Source of the DNA: Anodontia alba | Lineage: Eukaryota; Mollusca; Bivalvia; Lucinida; Lucinidae | DNA length: 64,000 nucleotides | Assembly (NCBI GenBank): GCA_964016985.1 | Contig: OZ024821.1 | Coordinates: forward strand, 85,347,035 to 85,411,034 | Direction of reading: 5' to 3' | Shown here: one piece after another, positions 58,301 to 64,000 of the stretch | Numbering within the stretch: position 1 is the stretch's first letter | Layout of the letters: every line of letters starts with the position of its first letter | The notes under the pieces: generated by a model | Database searches by the model: none | What the model saw: the letters and a program-made list of their open reading frames with translations, nothing else | Told to the model about the DNA's origin: nothing | Position numbers and translations under genes: made by a program

Positions 58301-61300
58301 CAAATATATAGGGTAATTACAGTACTCATCTCATTAGATCTTTATACTGTGTAGGCAAATAGTGAAGACTGAGGTCTGATTGCACTAAAGTGCAGCCAGG
58401 TCAAAAGAGCTTAAATACCCATTACTGCTTAGTGGATTCTTCTACCTCATGATTTGGACAGCTCGATTTTCCAGTTGTTTTTTTTTGTGTTAAGGTTTTA
58501 CGGCCCAGTCAACCCAATGGGGTCATGTCGAGCGCGGTCAGTTTACCTAACCACACATTTACTGGGCAGGCTTAGTCCTCTAAGCGGTTAACCAGTATTG
58601 TGCACATTCTTTCCCCAGAAATCATTTTCCAGTTAAAGGGTGTCTGGTTTGTTGTTTTTTATTATTAACTTTAAGAGAAATTTCAATATTTAATGCAAAC
58701 AGTACTGACTCTGATTAGATGCTGTGTCCTGCAGTGTCTGATCTAGGTCTACACTGTTTGCCCATGTCCCTTTTATGAGATGCTAGGCATGAATGGATTA
58801 ATTATGAGGATGACGATTTGTTATTTTATGTCCCTTTCAACATTATCTAAGTCATATTTATGGTAAATGTCCTAAAATTTTGTACATCAAAATGTCTGAC
58901 AAAGTGGCATATTCAAACAGTGCAGACCCAAATCAGACTGCTCCTAAAGGAGCAGTCTGATCTGGGTCTACACTGTTTGCCATTCCACTAAGTATTTTAA
59001 GAACTGTATAAAAAGCAAATAGGCAAGAAAAGTAAGGAATAAGTGTTCGAAATTTCAAGACATTTACCTTAGAGGATGAAAAGATGATATTGAAAGGCTC
59101 TATGCAATGAATCACTGTACAGTCATGGGTTGAATTCCTCCTGCAACAGGTTTCGAACCCGTCTCCTCGTTATCCGAATTGGGTGCACTAACCACCTGGC
59201 CACCTAGACGTTTCTAATTATGAGGAAAGGCTTTTGCACTTACCAGTGAAATAGCACTTTTGTCAACATACTGTTCCAGAGCTTCTTGTACAAGACTGTG
59301 TAACAGAATATTAGTGTGATGTCCTTCTTTCCCACCCTTGAGTATAAGACCATTACCACTACTAATTGCCAAAGCTGCAATCTGTACAAACACATAAAAT
59401 ATTACATGAGAGGAATATAGTCATTCTTTCCCTTCTGTTGATTCAAGAAGGACAGTTGTCAGAGGTTGTCAGTTTCTGGCAAAAGAATGCACACAAGTAC
59501 TGGTTAATTGCTTAGATGACTAAGCCTACTGAGGAAAAGTGTAGCTAGGTAAACTGACCGGCACGACATGACCTTACTAATGTTGCCTGGGTTGTTAAAC
59601 TTCAACACAAACAACCAACATGAGCAGAGGAGTTGTTATGGAGGAGTATTTGGTGATAATTCTAGGACAATAAGTTTTCCATAAAAACATGTTGTGGGTA
59701 CTCATTAGAAGAACCTCAAAGAGGTGCTTCTAATGAGTACCTACAACATATGTTTTTATGGAGAAATAAGAAAACATCACCAGATACTCCTTCTTAATTG
59801 TTGTTTATCTATTGTGTTGGGGTTTGACACGTCAACTCTTGTGGGTCATTTTGTGTCCTCTCCCAGATATAGGGAGAAAAGAGATACAAGAGATAGCAGA
59901 AGAGATGAAAGTGAGGTACAGGGAAGAAAGAGGAACAGCAATGAAAGTGAAAAAAACAGAAAAAATAAAAACATTCCCCCTCCATGCAAGGATAGCAGGC
60001 CTTGCCCAACTATAAGCCAGTATCAGTCGGATGCCCCGGTAACGTAAGATACATGACACCTTTGCACCACCCAAACACCCCTATACTCCTCAACAAGAGA
60101 AAACTAATGTTACCAGTATTAACATTTTTTCATATTCAAACTAGCTGAGCATCAGTTATGAAATTTTAAATTTCTGTTAAAGTCTCAAACCTAACTAAAA
60201 CAAATTTTGGCAAAACATATTTTAAAACTGCCAGAGATATTGAAAAATAAAAGGCTCTGACGTATGCACAGGCACAATTTTTCATCATTTTAAAATTTTC
60301 ATTCTCTGACTGCTGCTGAGGTGAGCATGAAAAAAATACCTGATTTCAGAATTTGGGCCAGGGCATGACAAATCCTACAATAAGATTTGTGTGACCAGCA
60401 AAAACTCGGATCAGCCTCTGGACTATCCAAAGATGGCTATATGAGAACCCTTGCCATACTGGGTGGACGTACAGGCTGATATGAGTCTTTGCTGGTTACA
60501 GAGGTCTTATTTTAGAGGTTTTTTTGTGTGCTGGCTCATTTGATTATTTGACAGTGTGTTCTGCTCTGAACTTAATAATGATTTCACGATGTGAGATAGT
60601 CAAAAATGTTTTATTTTCTGGCTGAAGAGGTGGTTTAACTTTCTATAATTTCATATTGATCAGCGTCTTCAATCACTGTTATTTAGCAAGCCCTGTTATT
60701 ATATGAAAACATATCTGTTGACTTTGAAGATGCCAACTGATCTGGAACTGCACAGTTTGTGATTATGTGAATTTGTATCAACAACTTAGATCAAGTAATC
60801 TGATTGGCTGAAAATTTTGTGGGCATGGCATCTTAACCCTTGTCCTGCTGAACCTGGATATACCCTGCCTTTGTAAACAGTGTAGATCCAGATCAGTTGG
60901 CTTCTGAAGAAGCCAAATGATCTGGATCTGCACCATTTGCCATTCAGTATTTGAATTTATATCAACAACCTGGATCAAGTAAACTGATTGGCTGAAAATT
61001 AGAAATGGGTGTGGCTTCTTAATTTATTCAGCAGGACAAGGGTTTATTCAGCATGGCTGGGTTAAATAATCATTTGGATTACAATATATAATTACCCACC
61101 TGAGGAAGACAGTCTGGTCTTGACTCAAAAATCACCAGAAGAACTCCAATAGGGACTGTTATCTGCTTCAGAATCATGCCTTCTGAAATCTTAGTTTTTT
61201 TCAGAACACGACCAATGTTTGTGAGAGATGACTTTGCAATCTGATATAAACCATCAGCTAATGTCTCAAGCTTCTTTTCCGTCATCTGCAATCGGGACAT

Positions 61301-62499
61301 CAGTACATCAGACAAACCTGAAAAATCAATCAAATTGGAGGCTACTCTTAAAGGGAAGAATTTGCTCCCAGAAGTAGCAAATTCTTTCCTCTGGGAGCAA
61401 ATTCTTTCCTTCAAGAGTAACCTCCAATGAAAAGGGAGCCAAATATTTCCACATCAGTCATTTCCTGTAGAGGCATACCAGCTCTCTCAAAAAACATATG
61501 AGCTGCAGTGTATACAAAATGTGATAATCCTTTCAGTTCCATAGGTGAAACTAGATCTGTCAGAGAATCTAACTATAGTCCCGCTTCAGCGCTATTAAAG
61601 AAAAGTAGGCTTTAGTAATGCATTATCATTTGGAAACAGGCCAACTAGGTAGACTACCCATTCCCAGCTAGCATTCTACATAAATCTACATCGGACCGTC
61701 ATCGGCCCGTCAGCTACCCTGACGGGCCGATGACGGCCCGATATAGATTTACATAGAATGCTGACTGGGTTATTATTTCAATCTCCTAAGCCTCACAATG
61801 CCTGTCAGAGAACAAAACAACAAAATTTTTCAATATTTAAAAATTGGAAAGAAAGAAAAAAGATGAATAAGAAACAACTGCCTCATTCATCTCTTTATGT
61901 CTTTATACCAGAGTTTTGATCCCACCTGCCCCCAAACCTAATGCAGCCTAACCCCCAGCCAAAACATGCTACTGATAAGTTTTGACTAAAAACGGCTAAC
62001 TGGTCTTGGAGATATCGCAGACGACAACAACAATGGCCGCCAGAGCCTTGCTATACTATAAGCTCACCTTGTGAGCCTTCAGCTCTACTGAGCTAAAAAA
62101 TATATCAAACTGTTGTTGCTGAAAAATTTTACTCAGCATGCTAAGCATTATACCAGAATTTATTGTACCAAGGCATCTCATCAAGACATACACTGTTTGT
62201 TATTCTTCTATCTATGTTTTTGTTTTGATTGTCAAATTTTTTTCAGATAATGGACTGCAAAATCAGTCTGTTTTATAGATAAAGGTAAAGCATATGAGGT
62301 CAGGTGTTGAAAACCTGACATTTTTCTATTGATGACTAATATCCTAAAATCATACCATTTTTAAGGCCAACACGAAGATCTTTTTGATTTGCAGCCAAGA
62401 TGTCTGTCTTCCTCTCGATAAGGAGATCTGCAAGTCTGTTAATGATGGCCATTCTGGCTTCTGGCTTTAACGCCTGTAACTGATGGCTTCCTTTACGAG
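47321..62499 (-). CDS. ALDH18A1: Delta-1-pyrroline-5-carboxylate synthase (P5CS), C-terminal reductase half, 8 exons
   Basis: Bifunctional mitochondrial enzyme of proline and ornithine synthesis (family knowledge). The part seen here is the NADPH-dependent gamma-glutamyl-phosphate reductase (ProA-like) domain, which yields glutamate semialdehyde. Joined exons are 62499-62356, 61317-61100, 59381-59244, 56368-56173, 53974-53853, 52863-52677, 49631-49536 and 47517-47321. They total 1298 nt: 2 nt completing a codon, 431 codons and a TAA stop. All junctions are GT-AG and phases match throughout. Diagnostic blocks include [49 protein letters not shown] (expected catalytic Cys, codon 53942-53940) and ARGPVG near the C-terminus. 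The length equals a complete reductase domain, so the kinase domain and start codon should lie right of 64000. No exon carries a frameshift or stop, so the gene looks functional. Intron repeat content is very high. Confidence 0.94.
47540..47715 (+). repeat. TCAGAGAAAATAA hairpin element next to the P5CS last exon
   Basis: TTAACCTTTAAGGTGTCAAG start, stem TTTCAGAGAAAATAATTCC and TTTCATGTGAATTGTCTGC against complement. It begins about 20 nt upstream of the last exon's acceptor in gene sense. Confidence 0.72.
47878..48396 (-). mobile_element. TATACCCTGTCAC element, minus strand
   Basis: On the minus strand it starts TTTTTATACCCTGTCACATG with TAGTAGGGTATTATGC, then CATCCGTCCGTCCATCCGTC, then units with TTTCCGGACTATAACTTGAG. 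It is the same family as 9129-9632. It lies between P5CS exons g and h. Confidence 0.75.
48600..48740 (+). repeat. CTACTCTAAAAGGAAAG hairpin element (P5CS intron)
   Basis: Arms GATCTACTCTAAAAGGAAAG and its complement around GCCCTCTTAGGAGC; a second arm piece ATTCTTTCCTTATAGAGTCG follows. Confidence 0.75.
48838..49010 (+). repeat. Inverted-repeat element with ~56-bp arms (P5CS intron)
   Basis: GGGGATAACTGCATTCAAAT ... GGTAAATTGGCAGTTTTACG on the left is repeated inverted on the right (ACGTAATTTGCGACTGTAAA ... GAATGCAGTTATCCCC). The spacer holds CAGCGACGCGTCAGC. Confidence 0.82.
49536..49631 (-). CDS. ALDH18A1: P5CS exon g (short, 96 bp)
   Basis: Acceptor GATTTCAG precedes 49631 and donor CTTG|GTAAAC follows 49536. 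It encodes [15 protein letters not shown], then [17 protein letters not shown]. It is found only by joining phases, because the exon is short and sits among hairpin repeats. Confidence 0.9.
49645..49832 (+). repeat. GTGGGTACTCATT hairpin element, reference copy (P5CS intron)
   Basis: Inverted ends TAGCTCTAGATA and TATCTGGAGCTA. A near-perfect stem runs through CACAAAAAAATATGTTGTGG and GTGGGTACTCATTAGAAGTG with the loop CCTTACAGAGG. It starts 14 nt upstream (gene sense) of exon g's acceptor, so it covers the likely polypyrimidine/branch region. Confidence 0.87.
50017..50036 (+). repeat. (GA)10 microsatellite
   Basis: GAGAGAGAGAGAGAGAGAGA in the P5CS intron between exons f and g. Confidence 0.9.
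50288..51036 (+). mobile_element. Truncated non-LTR (LINE) retrotransposon, C-terminal part of the reverse-transcriptase ORF
   Basis: Frames encode [49 protein letters not shown] and [12 protein letters not shown]. After a frameshift near 50660 they continue with [49 protein letters not shown] and [12 protein letters not shown]. This is the tail of a LINE reverse transcriptase common in aquatic animals. It is 5'-truncated and lies inside the 183-bp tandem array, which stops at ATCCTCC (about 50287) and resumes near 51037. It sits in a P5CS intron on the opposite strand. Confidence 0.85.
52245..52331 (+). repeat. (GT)43 microsatellite
   Basis: Uninterrupted GT dinucleotides, about 87 bp, growing out of the unit sequence GATGTGTGTG of the 183-bp array. 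Confidence 0.97.
52425..52645 (+). mobile_element. Hairpin element with GGTCATTTTTCTA repeats
   Basis: TTATTGGGATCCAAAGC and TGTGGTCCATCTTTAAAC recall the outer element at 27571-29100. The centre has inverted/direct copies of CGGTCATTTTTCTA(C/T)ATAATC. It lies 32 nt downstream (gene sense) of the P5CS exon f donor. Confidence 0.7.
52677..52863 (-). CDS. ALDH18A1: P5CS exon f
   Basis: Acceptor CTTTCAG precedes 52863 and donor AACT|GTAAGT follows 52677; phase 0 in, 1 out. It encodes VKIHSGPRL, then [17 protein letters not shown] and [16 protein letters not shown], matching the VKIHAGP...YGSSHTDVIVTE region of animal P5CS. Confidence 0.93.
52908..53151 (+). mobile_element. GGGCCC-ended hairpin MITE, copy 7 (P5CS intron, near acceptor)
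   Basis: Ends GGGCCCAGTTGTTCAAAGC and GAACAACTGGGCCC with the central hairpin GTGAGCAGCTTTTGC. It lies 44 nt upstream (gene sense) of the exon f acceptor at 52864. Confidence 0.92.
53430..53540 (+). repeat. GTTGGTACTC hairpin element (P5CS intron)
   Basis: Stem TTTATAAAAGCATATATAGT and GTTGGTACTC(C/A)TTTGAA(C/T)TG against the matching right arm; loop CCTGGACTTATCGAGG. Between MITE copies 7 and 8. Confidence 0.82.
53624..53849 (+). mobile_element. GGGCCC-type hairpin MITE, copy 8, abutting the P5CS splice donor
   Basis: The left end is GGGTCCAGTTGTTCAAAGC, with a perfect hairpin around 53715-53767. The right end stops at TTGAACAACT (53849), where other copies continue into GGGCCC. The next three bases begin the P5CS intron (GT at 53852-53851), so the donor reads GTA then MITE sequence. 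Confidence 0.88.
53853..53974 (-). CDS. ALDH18A1: P5CS exon e, with catalytic cysteine
   Basis: Acceptor TTGTTCTAG precedes 53974 and donor AAAG|GTAAGTTG follows 53853. It encodes [20 protein letters not shown]. The Cys of YPAACNA (codon 53942-53940) is the expected thioester-forming nucleophile of the reductase. The donor is unusual because the following AGTTGTTCA belongs to a MITE terminus (see the repeat ending at 53849). Confidence 0.93.
54526..54543 (+). repeat. (AT)9 microsatellite
   Basis: Short AT dinucleotide run within the minus-strand array element. A similar run lies at 1938-1959. Confidence 0.85.
55045..55265 (+). mobile_element. CCCTTAGTATT hairpin element (P5CS intron)
   Basis: Left CCGTATTTACCCTTAGTATT, core GGCAAACAGTGTAGACCCTG against CATCTCATCTGGTTTACACT. 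The right end is degraded. Confidence 0.65.
55905..55995 (+). repeat. GGGAAGTAACTCTTTCAAAA hairpin
   Basis: ACACTTTCAAGGGAAGTAAC ... faces its complement ending CTTGAAAGTGT with the loop ATTG; it is almost loopless. Located in the P5CS intron between exons d and e. Confidence 0.75.
56173..56368 (-). CDS. ALDH18A1: P5CS exon d
   Basis: Acceptor TTTTTCAG precedes 56368 and donor ATAG|GTTTGT follows 56173; phase 0 in, 1 out. It encodes [24 protein letters not shown], then [20 protein letters not shown]. All are strongly conserved P5CS blocks. Confidence 0.93.
56438..56766 (+). mobile_element. pogo-like hairpin MITE, copy 3 (P5CS intron)
   Basis: TA-flanked, CAGTTGACTCTCGTTGTC at left and the inverted CAGTTGACTCTCGCTATC at right. 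The central palindrome has the loop CTTAG. Located 69 nt upstream (gene sense) of exon d. Confidence 0.9.
57365..57965 (+). repeat. ~155-bp tandem array, 4 units
   Basis: Units share TCTATCAAAATTTGGTGTAC, ACCACCTCATGGT(C/T)TAACTG, CACCAAGTTTCAA and AAAACTGTAG. Starts lie near 57365, 57518, 57685 and 57840. It is in the P5CS intron between exons c and d. Confidence 0.75.
57966..58215 (+). repeat. ~88-bp tandem triplicate containing GCAAACAGTGTGG
   Basis: Three head-to-tail units start near 57968, 58056 and 58145. Each has GAGCAAA(C/T)AGTGTGG, TACTGCTAAAGGAGCAGTTT and GATCACATCTAGAT. The unit resembles one arm of the hairpin core found elsewhere (for example 58914-58983). Confidence 0.7.
58477..58623 (-). 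mobile_element. tRNA-derived SINE, 5'-truncated, minus strand, with TSD
   Basis: Only the 3' half is present, ending (minus strand) in GTAAAACCTTAACAC and a short A-rich tail. An 11-bp duplication ATTTTCCAGTT flanks it at 58466-58476 and 58624-58634, so it is an original 5'-truncated insertion. It sits between P5CS exons c and d. Confidence 0.88.
58870..59070 (+). mobile_element. GTAAATGTCC hairpin element (P5CS intron)
   Basis: GGTAAATGTCCTAAAATTTT at left and its inverted match AAATTTCAAGACATTTACC at right. Perfect core palindrome around GCTCCTAAAGGAGC with CAGACTGC arms. A diverged relative is at 25770-25965. Confidence 0.8.
59135..59212 (-). repeat. tRNA-like fragment (SINE head or tRNA relic)
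   Basis: The minus strand reads GTCTAGGTGGCCAGGTGGTT, then GGGTTCGAAACC, giving plausible box A and box B. The acceptor arms do not pair and one T-stem position mismatches, so a functional tRNA is unlikely. Confidence 0.4.
59244..59381 (-). CDS. ALDH18A1: P5CS exon c
   Basis: Acceptor TTTGTACAG precedes 59381 and donor CTG|GTAAGT follows 59244; phase 0 at both ends, 46 codons. It encodes [19 protein letters not shown], the glycine-rich segment that in this family contacts the nicotinamide cofactor, then a helix ending in DKSAISL. Confidence 0.93.
59420..59617 (+). mobile_element. tRNA-derived SINE, diverged 3' portion
   Basis: It matches the SINE body from TCATTCTTTCCCTTC to TTCAACACAAACAAC with many substitutions and a small tandem duplication (GTTGTCAG). 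It is an older copy, in the P5CS intron 38 nt upstream (in gene orientation) of exon c. Confidence 0.82.
59630..59800 (+). repeat. GTGGGTACTCATT hairpin element (P5CS intron)
   Basis: GGAGGAGTATTTGGTGATAA, stem ATGTTGTGGGTACTCATTAG against its complement, loop AACCTCAAAGAGGT, right end ATCACCAGATACTCC. Confidence 0.85.
60353..60540 (+). mobile_element. GATCTGAGTCTTTG foldback element, copy 5 (P5CS intron)
   Basis: Outer GGGCCAGGGCATGACAAATC and TTGTGTGCTGGCTCAT; inner GTGACCAGCAAAAACTCGGA and ATATGAGTCTTTGCTGGTTA. Diverged copy. Confidence 0.75.
60833..61043 (-). mobile_element. CCTGCTGAA foldback element, copy 4 (P5CS intron)
   Basis: Same ends and hairpin core as copy 2. A partial extra copy (about 60715-60832) precedes it. 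Located between exons b and c. Confidence 0.85.
61100..61317 (-). CDS. ALDH18A1: P5CS exon b
   Basis: Acceptor TTTTTCAG precedes 61317 and donor CAG|GTGGGT follows 61100; phases are 1 in and 0 out. It encodes the [19 protein letters not shown] helix region, [13 protein letters not shown] and the hallmark [20 protein letters not shown] hairpin repeat at 61337-61435 lies only about 20 nt upstream of the acceptor. Confidence 0.93.
61337..61440 (+). repeat. Hairpin adjacent to the P5CS exon b acceptor
   Basis: TTGGAGGCTACTCTTAAAGG and AAGAGTAACCTCCAATG form the outer stem, GAATTTGCTCCCAGA and CTGGGAGCAAATTC the inner. It begins 20 nt upstream of the acceptor in gene sense. Confidence 0.78.
61660..61775 (+). 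repeat. GC-rich perfect-stem hairpin (P5CS intron)
   Basis: CAGCTAGCATTCTACATAAA and CATCGGCCCGTCAG face CTGACGGGCCGATG and TTTACATAGAATGCTGACTG around a short loop (CTACC). Much higher in GC than its surroundings. Confidence 0.82.
62040..62097 (-). repeat. Head fragment of an AGCTCACCTGAGC-type element, minus strand
   Basis: The minus strand reads TTAGCTCAGTAGAGCTGAAG...GGTGAGCTTATAGTATAGC, nearly matching the head at 55740-55794. Little else of the element is recognisable. Confidence 0.55.
62356..62499 (-). CDS. ALDH18A1: P5CS exon a (first exon in window)
   Basis: Acceptor TTTTCAG precedes 62499 and donor G|GTATGA follows 62356. The exon begins with the last two bases of a codon and ends after the first base of one. 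It encodes the start of the reductase domain, including [19 protein letters not shown] and AANQKDLR, which align with the LADLL...ILLANKKDL region of animal P5CS. The preceding exon is not in the window. Confidence 0.9.
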
Positions 62500-62854
62500 C
62501 TGAAAACAAGAAACAGATTCAACATGGGGAAGTCAGCATTTTATCTCAAATTAGAACAGGCAAATTTTAAATCAGGACAATATATGCATTTACAAGTTTA
62601 CAAGTTTCTTGTGCTGTGGTAAAAGCATCATGCTGAAACTACAAAAACTATCAGGAAACCCTAATTACACCAGCTGTGTTGCCAAGACTGGTTTGCATCA
62701 CCATGATACAACTAGCTTCTCCTGTAACTTATATACCAACAAGAACAGTATTTTCAGAGAAAACAGATGTTTCTCCACCAATTTGCACTTCAAGTGCACT
62801 ACTGCTTAAATCTGACAGTTTAAGTCCAGCCAGCAATGACCTTGAAAATTAATC

Positions 62855-63440
62855 AGTTCATCATCTAATGTCTTTTCGACATCACTTGGAAAGATATTTT
62901 ATTTTTAAATGATACTGTTTTGTTCTGATTGATCATCTCATATCAGAAACCATTAATTTTGTCTTTTCTGTTTCTGCATTTTGTTTTCAAATATCTACCC
63001 TAAAATTAACTCTATGGCCAAAAATTGGTCTGAACTATGCAATTTCTATGGTAAGCGATTTTTTTTTTTTTTTTTTTTTTTTTCAAATTTTTATCTATGA
63101 ATTTTTCTTTTTATATTTCTTTGCTGATTTTTAATTATTGGTGTTTCATGACAATATTGTGAAAAATTCAGAAAATTTGAACAAGTGAGACTTGTTGAAA
63201 AACCTGCCTCCACTTTACCTTCCTACCAATTCATGCATAATGTGCAGCCAGTAAAGTGCGGAAAAATGAAAATAATCATTTTTTTTTTAACCAATAAATT
63301 AAATAAAACTTTTTGTGCATCAATTGTTACAACAAAAGGTTTTGCATAAGATCATGACAGAAGTTGTAAATTTTTCTATTTCTGTGTAAAGCATAAGACA
63401 AAAAATGACTTTCTGAAAGCTGTTACATGCAGAGTAGTAT
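62855..63440 (+). repeat. Dispersed ~600-bp AT-rich repeat, copy 2
   Basis: Colinear with 42900-43560, with a longer T run (63060-63084). It lies upstream of P5CS exon a. No ORF. Confidence 0.75.
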
Positions 63441-63751
63441 GAATGATATACCTATGCAAATTTGGTAAGAATCTGCTTATTGGTTCATAAGATTCCATGC
63501 TGACAAGACAATGTCATGCCCATGCTGATGCTGATGCTAACAGGATCTGCACCAAAAAAAATGTCCCCCCCTGCCCTTTGGTGGAGGGACAGTTCAGTTG
63601 GGGGACAATATCAGAATTATAGACTCAATTGCTGTGAAAAAATTGTTGATGGAAATTATTTACAAAAAGTGAGAATGGATAAAGGTAGGCATCCAGATGA
63701 ATGTTTTTTTTTTTTTTTTTTCTGAAATTGCCAAGGTAATTCTAATGAGTA

Positions 63752-64000
63752 TAGTCAACCCTCTTTATACCGACACTCGATACAACGACAAAATTCGTTA
63801 TAATGACAATTTAAATGCCACGAAACCTTCGCCCAAGAGGTGTCAGTTAATGAGAAATTATGCAAGAATATTGCATTAAAACTTCAAGCAACATATGTTT
63901 TGGATATTTGTTAGAATTGCCTCACTGAGGCAATTCTAACAAATATCCAAAACATATTTTCTATGAGAAAATAAGAATAAAACAAGGTCTTTCTTACATA
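63752..64000 (+). mobile_element. pogo-like end plus hairpin element running off the window
   Basis: TATAGTCAACCCTCTTTATA followed by CGACACTCGATACAACGAC resembles a TA-targeting pogo-type terminus. A palindrome around TTGCCTCACTGAGGCAA follows at 63892-63960 with GGATATTTGTTAGAATTG arms. The right end is not in the window. Confidence 0.6.

Noticed and set aside
59135..59212. Functional tRNA gene on the minus strand
   Set aside because: Box A and B are plausible but the acceptor stem does not pair; treated as a tRNA-derived repeat.
59724..60047. 107-codon Arg/Glu-rich frame
   Set aside because: It starts in a hairpin element and continues into purine-rich sequence in a P5CS intron; charged composition without a domain or splice support.
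62500..64000. Further P5CS exon upstream of exon a
   Set aside because: I looked on the minus strand for glutamate-5-kinase C-terminal sequence with a donor in the right phase and saw none; the next exon should lie beyond 64000.

Overview
The window is eukaryotic, AT-rich nuclear DNA from an invertebrate, most likely a marine mollusc and probably a bivalve. This rests on split genes with GT-AG introns, tRNA-derived SINEs, mariner and pogo-type transposon relics, many hairpin MITEs, and nonautonomous elements that carry minisatellite arrays and end in AGCTCACCTGAGC. The clade assignment is inference. No bacterial operons, CRISPR arrays or prophage were seen.

One host gene is well supported. 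On the minus strand from 62499 to 47321 lie eight exons of delta-1-pyrroline-5-carboxylate synthase (P5CS/ALDH18A1). They join in perfect phase to 431 complete codons plus a stop. They encode the gamma-glutamyl-phosphate reductase half; the N-terminal glutamate-5-kinase half must lie beyond the right edge. Its seven introns (about 1.0-3.0 kb) are filled with repeats.

Everything else recognisable is repeat-derived. From 0.9 to 9.6 kb: a tandem-array element, a fold-back SINE with a 16-bp target duplication, a mariner with perfect 30-bp inverted repeats and a broken transposase, and a 2.1-kb element with a 145-bp array. From 10 to 16.6 kb: hairpin elements and arrays of 190-bp and about 148-bp units. 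From 17 to 27 kb: pogo-like and TTAACCC-ended MITEs and a local duplication at 20.2/22.0 kb. From 27.5 to 33 kb: a 1.3-kb pogo-like element nested in another, then a roughly 300-bp-period array element interrupted by other insertions. From 34 to 36.8 kb: a second, decayed mariner with a SINE inside it, and a transposon-type open-reading-frame relic between two MITEs. From 36.8 to 39.4 kb: arrays rich in CCAAGATGGC/GCCATCTTG. From 39.5 to 47 kb: mostly MITEs and SINEs. From 47.3 to 62.5 kb: P5CS exons with LINE, SINE, MITE and tandem repeats in the introns.

The most interesting observations are one P5CS intron bracketed by two copies of the same hairpin MITE, one within 3 nt of the splice donor; arrays with nuclear-receptor-like half-sites (DR4 geometry) or paired inverted YY1-like motifs; a snap-back SINE insertion; and one hairpin core shared by several element types with different ends. 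All identifications were made by eye. Boundaries of diverged repeats are approximate.
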